Assembly: GCF_001421435.1 (NCBI RefSeq)
Contig: NZ_LMKA01000123.1
Coordinates: 1-64,000, forward strand
Source of the DNA: Chryseobacterium sp. Leaf201
GTDB lineage: Bacteria; Bacteroidota; Bacteroidia; Flavobacteriales; Weeksellaceae
DNA: 64,000 nt
Direction: 5' to 3'
Part shown: piece by piece, positions 8,307-14,702 of the stretch
How positions within the stretch are numbered: position 1 is the first letter of the stretch
Layout: each line of letters begins with the position of its first letter
Position numbers and translations under genes: made by a program
Notes under the pieces: generated by a model
Told to the model about the DNA's origin: nothing
What the model saw: only the letters and a program-made list of their open reading frames with translations
Database searches by the model: none

Positions 8307-8480
8307 TTCAAAGAAATATAGAAGCTATTGCTTAGATTCTCGCATTAGAAAACTGGTAATTTTATGTGTACGAGGAGATAAGTAAATGTGCCCACGACTT
8401 CGGCGTGGGCTCACTTATCGTACACGGGTATACCAGTGCCTCTAATGCTGTAAGCTGAGTTCCACGCCTTTTCTTTAGGA
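8307..8480 (+). ncRNA. Highly structured leader RNA, candidate guide-RNA scaffold (tracr-like)
   Basis: A nested set of perfect stems is visible: GCTTA 8330-8334 with TAAGC 8451-8455; GCATTAGA 8342-8349 with TCTAATGC 8441-8448; ACTGGTA 8352-8358 with TACCAGT 8431-8437; GTGTAC 8366-8371 with GTACAC 8420-8425; GATAAGT 8377-8383 with ACTTATC 8413-8419; and GCCCACG 8390-8396 with CGTGGGC 8404-8410, capped by a C(UUCG)G tetraloop with one bulged A. A good promoter sits just upstream and no credible reading frame lies inside. A scaffold RNA for the downstream Cas12f homologue is the favoured role; a riboswitch-like leader controlling the sigma gene is the alternative. Both ends are estimates. Confidence 0.8.
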
Positions 8481-8573
8481 AAAATGCAGTAAGTATTTTC
8501 AATGATGCAAAGGATTCATCTTATTGATCTAAGCAGTTCCTTCCAGCAATAATTTTGCTAAAATACGCTGCTT

Positions 8574-9389
8574 ATGAAAAGAACAGACTCTTTGCCCCGG
8601 AAGTTGAGCAATCTTCAGTTGTACGAACTGCTGAAAAAAGGCAATCCGACAGCTCTCGAACATATTCATCTACGCTACAAGAGACTACTTTTCTGGGTTG
8701 GATGGCAAGTGCTTAAGGATGATTTTGTAGTGGACACTATTGTTCAGGATACCTTCCTTAAATTGTGGCTACACCGTGACACCATTGAAACGCCTAATCA
8801 TATTACTGGTTTTTTACGGTTTGTTATGAAAAGGGACTGTATATCGTATGTCACTGCGCCGAAGAATAAATTCAACCGTCTAGTTGCTTCTCTTGAAAGT
8901 TTTGAGAATTATCAGGATTATCTTGTGGGCTATGATCCCCTAACTGATAAAGAGAATCTCCTCAGTCACGAATCTGATCAGAAAAATTTCGATGAAGTCA
9001 AAAAGGTTTTACCCGTTCTGGATCCCAAAAGGAAACACCTAATTGAACTTTGCTTGGAATATGGCTTTCAGCACAAACCAATCGCAGAAGCAATGGGAAG
9101 CAGTGTGAAAGACATCAGCAATGAGGTGAGCAGAGCTATAAATGACCTTAGGAAAATTCTTAATAGAACCTCTTTTAAACAGCCACAGGAAATAGCTTTC
9201 GATAATAAAAAGCAGTCAGAAAAACTCAGTAGCCAACAACTCGATATTTTGAAAAGGAGGTTTGAGCAGAAATCTTCATTTGCAGTAATTGCCCGAGAGC
9301 TCGAATTACCTGAAAAAGAAGTACATCGGGAATTTCTGTATGCCTATCAATATCTGCAAAATCAAAACACTTCTGAAATACCTCTTTGA
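8574..9389 (+). CDS. ECF-type sigma factor with extra C-terminal HTH, partner of dCas12f
   Basis: The 271-residue protein contains sigma region 2 (about residues 28-92, with DTIVQDTFLKLWLHR and FLRFVMKRDCIS) and region 4 (about 146-196, LPVLDPKRKHLIELCLEYGF and an HTH). Ordinary ECF factors end there; this one carries about 70 more residues with a second sigma4-like HTH (SSQQLDILKRRF and FAVIARELELPEKEV). No anti-sigma gene is adjacent. Its stop codon is 1 bp before the ATG of the Cas12f homologue, so the two proteins are made together. Sigma-core function is clear from the domains; recruitment by the RNA-guided partner is inferred, with the extension as the likely contact surface. Confidence 0.85.
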   Translation: MKRTDSLPRKLSNLQLYELLKKGNPTALEHIHLRYKRLLFWVGWQVLKDDFVVDTIVQDTFLKLWLHRDTIETPNHITGFLRFVMKRDCISYVTAPKNKFNRLVASLESFENYQDYLVGYDPLTDKENLLSHESDQKNFDEVKKVLPVLDPKRKHLIELCLEYGFQHKPIAEAMGSSVKDISNEVSRAINDLRKILNRTSFKQPQEIAFDNKKQSEKLSSQQLDILKRRFEQKSSFAVIARELELPEKEVHREFLYAYQYLQNQNTSEIPL

Positions 9390-9390
9390 A

Positions 9391-10485
9391 ATGGAAAAAT
9401 CCACGATTACACTTACCCGAAGAATTCAGCTACTGATCGATCTTCCTGCAAATGAACAAAAAGAGATGTGGGAAAAACTCTATCGGTATCAGAACCGCTG
9501 CTTCCGAGCGGCTAACTTAATTGCTTCCCATCTGTATGTTCAGGAAATGATCAAGGATTTCTTTTACCTCACAGAAGAAATCCAATACAAGCTTGCTGAT
9601 GCCAGCAAGGATGAAATGGGAATATTCACCCGTTCGAAAACAAATACAACGGCACGCCTGGTCTCCGACCGTTTTAAAGGAGAAATTCCTACCGATATTC
9701 TGGGAAGCCTGAACAATACGATTCAATCCACCTTTTCTAAAAACAAAGCCGATTACTGGCTGGGGTTAAAATCTTTGAGGAACTTTAAAAAAGACATTCC
9801 CATTCCGCTTCCGGTCAAATGCATCAGCAAAATGAAGTATGATCCCGAAAAGAAAGCGTTTTGCTTCAATATGTTTGCTATTCCGGTTAAAACGTATTTA
9901 GGGAAAGACTTCTCTGATAAGCGCCTGATAATGGAACGCCTCTTAAGAGAAGAGATCAAGCTTTGCACATCGCAGATCCAACTGAAAGCCGGGAAGATCT
10001 ACTGGCTCGCAGTATTTGAATTTGAAAAGGAAGAGCACCTTTTAAAACCCGAAATCATTGCAGAAGCCTCACTTTCTCTGGAACATCCTATAGTGGCACA
10101 AGCCAACAAATTGCGGATCAATATTGGCTCAAAAGAGGAGTTTTTATACCGAAGGCTTGCGATTCAGGCAAGTCAGAAAAGGATTCAAGCCGGAGTCGCC
10201 TATGCCCGTTCGGGAAATGGAGCCAAGCGGAAACAAAAGGCACTGTATAAAACAGAAAATTTGGAAAGCCGCTATGTAAGCCATCGGCTTCATTTGTATA
10301 GCCGGAAATTAATTGATTTCTGTATCCAGCAACAAGCGGGCATACTTATTCTCAAAAATCAGGAAGACAAAATAGGCATTGCAAAAGAACAGGAATTTGT
10401 GCTTCGTAACTGGAGTTATTATGAATTGCAGACCAAAATAAAATACAAAGCAGAAAAAGCAGGCATCGAATTAATTATTGGATAG
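9391..10485 (+). CDS. Nuclease-dead, C-terminally truncated Cas12f homologue (dCas12f)
   Basis: The 364-residue protein starts at ATG 9391, 1 bp after the sigma stop. Its N-terminal half matches Cas12f proteins (WEKLYRYQNRCFRAANLIAS, DYWLGLKSLRNFKKDIPIPL). The C-terminal half follows the TnpB/Cas12 RuvC fold, but the RuvC-I segment reads EASLSLEHPIVA with Ser227 where Asp belongs, and RuvC-II reads ILILKNQ with Lys322 where Glu belongs. It stops shortly after RNWSYYELQTKIKYKAEKAG, so the zinc finger and RuvC-III Asp are absent. It should bind guide RNA and DNA without cutting. With the adjacent sigma factor it probably directs RNA polymerase to guide-matched sites. The residue alignment is by eye. 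Confidence 0.88.
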   Translation: MEKSTITLTRRIQLLIDLPANEQKEMWEKLYRYQNRCFRAANLIASHLYVQEMIKDFFYLTEEIQYKLADASKDEMGIFTRSKTNTTARLVSDRFKGEIPTDILGSLNNTIQSTFSKNKADYWLGLKSLRNFKKDIPIPLPVKCISKMKYDPEKKAFCFNMFAIPVKTYLGKDFSDKRLIMERLLREEIKLCTSQIQLKAGKIYWLAVFEFEKEEHLLKPEIIAEASLSLEHPIVAQANKLRINIGSKEEFLYRRLAIQASQKRIQAGVAYARSGNGAKRKQKALYKTENLESRYVSHRLHLYSRKLIDFCIQQQAGILILKNQEDKIGIAKEQEFVLRNWSYYELQTKIKYKAEKAGIELIIG

Positions 10486-10501
10486 CTGAAAAAAATAACG
10501 A

Positions 10502-10585
10502 GGGTGCTTGTACACCCGCAGGGTGAGGTCTTGAACACTCACTAAATACTTATTGTATATACAACGGCGTGGGCTTCTTTTCTTT
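10502..10585 (+). ncRNA. Candidate 3' guide-RNA segment: two hairpins, repeat-like end and putative guide
   Basis: Sixteen bases after the dCas12f stop, GGGTG (10502-10506) pairs with CACCC (10513-10517), then GTGAG (10523-10527) pairs with CTCAC (10538-10542). A palindrome TTGTATATACAA follows (10553-10564) and ends in ACAAC at 10565, resembling the GCAAC ends of Cas12f repeats. The next bases, from 10566 (GGCGTGGGCT...), would then be the guide. CGGCGTGGGCT (10565-10575) recurs exactly at 8401-8411 in the leader. TnpB and TnpB-like repressors also encode their guide RNA at the 3' end of the protein gene. The guide position is inferred. Confidence 0.6.
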
Positions 10586-10856
10586 CTCAGAGGTAGCGTA
10601 TAATTAAAGATATGATTTTACTTCAAGAAGAAATCTTCCGCTTGTGATAAAAAGATAAATATGTTTGAAAGATATTTTATACATAAAGGTATATGTAATT
10701 TGGGTTTAATTACTGCTTCAAATTTAAGAAGCTCAACTGATAGTTGAGCTTCTTAAATTTGAAAAAAATTATATGCAAGCCTAAACGAATACTTATGGAT
10801 GATTTCTATTTTCTGAGATTCTGGAAAACTGAGGGTAAAGCGCAATTTTTAAGTAA
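10586..10856. other. Intergenic region after the guide-like segment
   Basis: This 271-bp A+T-rich stretch holds one striking element, the perfect inverted repeat at 10717-10763. No gene is supported here; the one plus-strand frame crossing it runs antisense into the DndE/ATPase gene. Confidence 0.5.
10717..10763. repeat. Perfect 22-bp inverted repeat with 3-nt loop
   Basis: The arms 10717-10738 and 10742-10763 are perfectly complementary around GAT. The element lies between the dCas12f locus and the convergent Dnd-like operon. There is no T run on the exit side in either direction, so it is not a classical intrinsic terminator, although it could act as a bidirectional transcription block or yield a stable hairpin RNA. 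Confidence 0.75.
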
Positions 10857-12434
10857 TCATAAACTTTCATCCCTTTTTGTTTTCCACCATTGTCTAAGTT
10901 CGATTATTTTAGGCTCCCCAATGTTAATTAGTCCTTTTCCTGAGTCTAATTTCTTAATTTCGGTTTCGAGTTTATATTTACTGCTTGGTGTTCCGACGAA
11001 ATTACTGATTACCTTATAATCCTTGTTTTGAACATTCAAACAAATTGGCAATTTAACTTGTGAAGCAAAATCAAAATCTTTCGTTTTATAATCTTCGACG
11101 CCTTGTGATAGCATAACAACAATGACTCCTTTTGATCTTAAAAGTCTTAATAAATCTTCAAGGGCTTTTCTAGCGTTTTTGTTTTTCAAGTAAATATGAG
11201 CTTCATCAATTACGATGACATATCGAACTGGAAAAATATGATCTTTTGGCTCACAGTCATTTGTAGAACTAAAATATGAATTAAAATATCTCAACAACAG
11301 AAATACAACTAATTGACGTAATGTATCGGAAAGTGCAGGAGGTAGATTTAGATAGAGACTTTTGCTTAAAATATCAGGATTATTCGGATTGCAATTAAAA
11401 ATGTTCGTAGACAAATCTCTAATTACAGAATACAAAGTATCTTGTCTAATTCCATTTTCTTCGTAGTAATTTTCCAAATCTTCAAAAAGTTCAGTGATAC
11501 TAGGGTATGACCCATTTTTTCTATCAAGTAAATCATTAATCAAACCTATCAGTACATTTTCTTGAAGCACCCCCATTTTTGGGACAAATGTAGAAATGGT
11601 ATCTACAAATGAACGAATACTAAACGGTCTTTGTCTTTCATCCAAGTTAATTGATAGAAAAGGATTAAAATCAACTCCACCATCATTCACAATATCTACA
11701 AACTCAGTTTTTGTTGCTTCTAGAAAAGGTCTTAATTGTTCTGGATTACCCTCTCCTTTGTAGTCAAAAAATATAAATTTTAATTCATAATTGGAGTTTC
11801 TAGAAATTTGATAAAGAATATCTTTTATTAGTTGTGTTTTCCCAGAACCAGCCATTCCTGCAATTGCAATATTTCTATTATCAAATTCACGGAGATCATT
11901 TATTTTAATTAAAATTGGTTCTTCATTTTCTGATTTTCCAATTTCAAATGCTAATAGTTCTTGAAACTCATTTACTACTGGATTTTTTTTATTTGTTGAA
12001 ATATTGATTGTATTTGATCTGAGAGTTAAACCTTTTTTTATTGGTTTTAAAAGAAAATCTATGTGACTACCTTTTGTTATATCTCCATTTTCTAAACTTT
12101 CACGCCATATTTTTAAACCGTGATTCAAATGCAGTTTAAATAATTTTATGAATTCTTCCTCAAAAGTATTTTTATTATAATGCTGATCTAATATTGATTT
12201 GAAAATCGTAACATTTGTTGTATCATTGATGAACGTTCCAAAAAGAGCCTTATCATCCCTAAACTCTTTTCCATCGGATTTTGGAATAATTTCACTTTCC
12301 CAATCAAAGGACTTACCTGTTTGCAAACTTATTGCGAAAGCAATACGTGGAGCGACTCCATCATTTTTGAAACCATATAAACTTTTAAGATTATATAGTA
12401 TTTCATCATTTTCTTTAGTTAATGTTATTCTCAT
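10857..12434 (-). CDS. DndE domain fused to a HerA/FtsK-like ATPase
   Basis: The 525-residue protein begins with a DndE-like domain (about residues 1-115: RITLTKENDEILYNLKSLYG, RIAFAISL, KLFKLHLNHGLKIW). DndE binds nicked or double-stranded DNA in phosphorothioate systems. The rest is a P-loop translocase: Walker A GMAGSGKT (193-200), FDYKGEG (about 223-229) and Walker B VIVIDEAH (406-413), with late motifs like those of HerA/FtsK DNA pumps. Its start overlaps the DndD gene's 3' end by 20 bp. Separate DndE proteins are about 110-130 residues, so this is a fusion. It probably moves along or encircles DNA; the biological output is unknown. Confidence 0.8.
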   Translation of the reverse strand: MRITLTKENDEILYNLKSLYGFKNDGVAPRIAFAISLQTGKSFDWESEIIPKSDGKEFRDDKALFGTFINDTTNVTIFKSILDQHYNKNTFEEEFIKLFKLHLNHGLKIWRESLENGDITKGSHIDFLLKPIKKGLTLRSNTINISTNKKNPVVNEFQELLAFEIGKSENEEPILIKINDLREFDNRNIAIAGMAGSGKTQLIKDILYQISRNSNYELKFIFFDYKGEGNPEQLRPFLEATKTEFVDIVNDGGVDFNPFLSINLDERQRPFSIRSFVDTISTFVPKMGVLQENVLIGLINDLLDRKNGSYPSITELFEDLENYYEENGIRQDTLYSVIRDLSTNIFNCNPNNPDILSKSLYLNLPPALSDTLRQLVVFLLLRYFNSYFSSTNDCEPKDHIFPVRYVIVIDEAHIYLKNKNARKALEDLLRLLRSKGVIVVMLSQGVEDYKTKDFDFASQVKLPICLNVQNKDYKVISNFVGTPSSKYKLETEIKKLDSGKGLINIGEPKIIELRQWWKTKRDESL

Positions 12435-14526
12435 AATTATGGAAATAGCCGTTTTTTAAATTAGTATTTGCACCATCGTTTAACAGAATATAGGACTTAG
12501 CAATATATTGCGAAATATCTCTAAAACGTTTGGGAGTAATCTCACTATTTGTTGAGAAGAGTACAACTTGTTCAGATAAAGTGGGATAGTATTTTTTAGT
12601 AATATTATCTCTATGTTCTTCGTCAAGCCTTCCCAATGGAGTATCAATAAAAATAGGCAAACTTTGAATGGACTCATTTAGAATAGCTTTAATAAGGCAC
12701 GAAATATAAATTTGTTTTTCCCCTGATGATAAACTTTCCTTCCTAATCTCATTATCGTCTTGGTCAAGTAGTGTGATTTTCATTCCTTGCCCTGAAGCCA
12801 AAATTGTCACCTTAACATCTTCAATAAATTTGCTATTGTTTCCTTCACTTGAAAGCTTGTGCATTAAAGTTTTTAACTCGATGAGGATCGTTTTCTCTAA
12901 ACTTTCCTTATGCTTATTTTTTTGCTCTTCTAAAAATGTATTGAGAGTATCAATATATTTTTCAGTCTCTTTAATTTTCAATTTATTTTGAGCATTAATC
13001 TCGACCTTATTTCTTAGTGTTACAAGTTCTTGATTAAATCGAGATATGTCTTTTTTTAATTTAACAACTTGTTGATTGTTTTCGCCTATTTTTCTATTAT
13101 AAATTGTAATATTATGTTCTGCCGTTTCTTTTTCAGCTAAATATTCCAGAATAATATCATCTTCTAAATCAGCATCAACCTTATTCAATATTTTTATTAA
13201 TTCAGATTTTCTTGAATTTATTATATTAAATTCATCAATAGTAATATGGAACAAGTCATTTGATTGAGAATTGACAAGATTTATAGCATCCGTAATCAAA
13301 CTCTTTTCAGCATTATTTAAATCGTGGTCAAATTCTAATTCTTTATAATCACTTTCAACACTGTAGAGCTCACTTCCTAAACGTTTTGCTTTTTCATAAT
13401 AGAAACTTTTATCTCTGAAAGACATGGTTGAATCTGTAGGATCAGGTGGCTTGTTGAAAAGCAATTCAATAAAATTTTCTATTTTTTCTGCATTTTCACT
13501 TGATGATATTTTAGAAATTTCATTGCTTTCTTGCATTGAAATATGTTCTTTTACTTCTTGAAGTTTTCCTGATAAAATTATAAATGGAATAATTTCACTT
13601 AAGTCGTTAAATTTTTCTGACAATTCAATTTCCTTAATTTTTAGATTTTCAATTTCAGAGACAATCGTTTCTCTATCGAAATTAGAATTCCCTTTTTTAC
13701 TGTTTTGGGAAATTAAGCTGTCAAAGTTTCTAATTTCTTTTTTTAGTTGATCAATCTCCTTAAGTTTTTCTGCATTTTCCTCTTCAAATTTCTCAATTTC
13801 TAAGTTTGATAAATCAATTGCTTTCTCTTTATCTATAATCTGCTCCTGAAGATTCCTTGACGCACCTTCTTTTTTTAAAGTATTTATATAAAATTCGAAA
13901 TCGTCAATTAGAGTTTCATAATTATCTAAGCCTAATATTTTTCCAAGTGCATCATTTATGAAACTACCTTCTTCCTTTATAGATAAGTTAGCGATTTCAG
14001 AAATTTTTTCAGCATCAAAAAACACAAATTTCGCTGCGTCTAGAGGAATAATATAATCGTTGATGAAATTAAACTTATCTGCTTCATCATCAAATATTTC
14101 AATATTCGATATCGGATCTATGATAGATAATTTTTCTTCTGTCGTAATTGTATTTCTTGATCTTGTTATTAATACCTTATCTGCATCTGATGACAGTTTA
14201 CTGATCTCGGGCAATTCAATTTCCTCAACAAGGATGCTAACAGAAAATGTCTCAATTCCTTCTTTTTGTGCGGACCAGTTAATTGATTGTCCCATAAAGG
14301 AAGAGTAGTTTTTCTCTTTCTGAATTTCTTTTTTGAAATTATCATCAATCTGAGAGATTTTTTCTCCATACAAACACCACACAATGGAGAGTAAAAAATT
14401 AGTTTTCCCATATCCATTTTTACCTCCAATCAATACTATGTTTCGATCATCATCAGTAGATAAATCAAAATCAACTGTCTTATAGTATTGCCTGAAATTA
14501 CTTATTTTTATATTTGAAAATTTCAT
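12415..14526 (-). CDS. dndD: DndD-like SMC-family ATPase
   Basis: The 703-residue protein has Walker A GGKNGYGKT at residues 34-42, long coiled coils (about 200-320 and 440-580), the ABC signature LSSGEKQI at 599-606 and Walker B LPIFIDTPLGRLD at about 623-635, then SEQVVLFSTNSEI. The IDTPLGRLDEEHR and STNSEI strings are characteristic of DndD, the SMC/Rad50-like ATPase of DNA phosphorothioation systems. It overlaps the upstream 59-aa gene by 4 bp (ATGA) and the downstream DndE fusion by 20 bp. DndC, the PAPS-reductase-like modification enzyme, is not in the window, so this DndD may work in a different process such as DNA surveillance. Confidence 0.85.
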   Translation of the reverse strand: MKFSNIKISNFRQYYKTVDFDLSTDDDRNIVLIGGKNGYGKTNFLLSIVWCLYGEKISQIDDNFKKEIQKEKNYSSFMGQSINWSAQKEGIETFSVSILVEEIELPEISKLSSDADKVLITRSRNTITTEEKLSIIDPISNIEIFDDEADKFNFINDYIIPLDAAKFVFFDAEKISEIANLSIKEEGSFINDALGKILGLDNYETLIDDFEFYINTLKKEGASRNLQEQIIDKEKAIDLSNLEIEKFEEENAEKLKEIDQLKKEIRNFDSLISQNSKKGNSNFDRETIVSEIENLKIKEIELSEKFNDLSEIIPFIILSGKLQEVKEHISMQESNEISKISSSENAEKIENFIELLFNKPPDPTDSTMSFRDKSFYYEKAKRLGSELYSVESDYKELEFDHDLNNAEKSLITDAINLVNSQSNDLFHITIDEFNIINSRKSELIKILNKVDADLEDDIILEYLAEKETAEHNITIYNRKIGENNQQVVKLKKDISRFNQELVTLRNKVEINAQNKLKIKETEKYIDTLNTFLEEQKNKHKESLEKTILIELKTLMHKLSSEGNNSKFIEDVKVTILASGQGMKITLLDQDDNEIRKESLSSGEKQIYISCLIKAILNESIQSLPIFIDTPLGRLDEEHRDNITKKYYPTLSEQVVLFSTNSEITPKRFRDISQYIAKSYILLNDGANTNLKNGYFHNYENNIN

Positions 14527-14702
14527 TTTATAGCTTTTTCAATCACATCAACGATTTTTTGTTGATGATAGTTAACTCGTTTAATTTTTTTTGCTTTTAC
14601 GGAATCTAACAAAGATTCTAAAGATTGGTAATTAGTGTTCTTTAAGGTACATATTTCTTTAAGTCTTTCGCTTTGTTGAGTTTTGTTTTCTTTTATATTC
14701 AT
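14523..14702 (-). CDS. 59-residue protein between the multi-HTH gene and dndD
   Basis: This short gene is supported by its junctions: its ATG overlaps the stop codon of the 731-aa gene (ATGA, 14699-14702) and its own stop overlaps the DndD start (ATGA, 14523-14526). The product is Lys- and Gln-rich, with two probable helices (SERLKEICTLKN and NYHQQKIVDVIEKAIK) and no membrane segment. It may be a small subunit or adaptor of the DndD ATPase. I recognise no family. Confidence 0.7.
   Translation of the reverse strand: MNIKENKTQQSERLKEICTLKNTNYQSLESLLDSVKAKKIKRVNYHQQKIVDVIEKAIK

Noticed and set aside
9391-10485. Active transposon-encoded TnpB with IS200/IS605 ends
   Set aside because: No tnpA is adjacent, the RuvC residues are replaced, the C-terminus is lost, and a sigma gene is coupled to it.
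10486-10586. Conventional CRISPR array after the Cas12f homologue
   Set aside because: Only one repeat-like unit is visible and no second copy or regularly spaced spacers follow.
10744-11019. 91-codon plus-strand frame
   Set aside because: It starts inside the 22-bp inverted repeat and runs antisense into the DndE/ATPase gene.
10857-14526. Complete DNA phosphorothioation (Dnd) system
   Set aside because: No DndC-like PAPS reductase, DndA-like cysteine desulfurase or DndB regulator occurs in the window.
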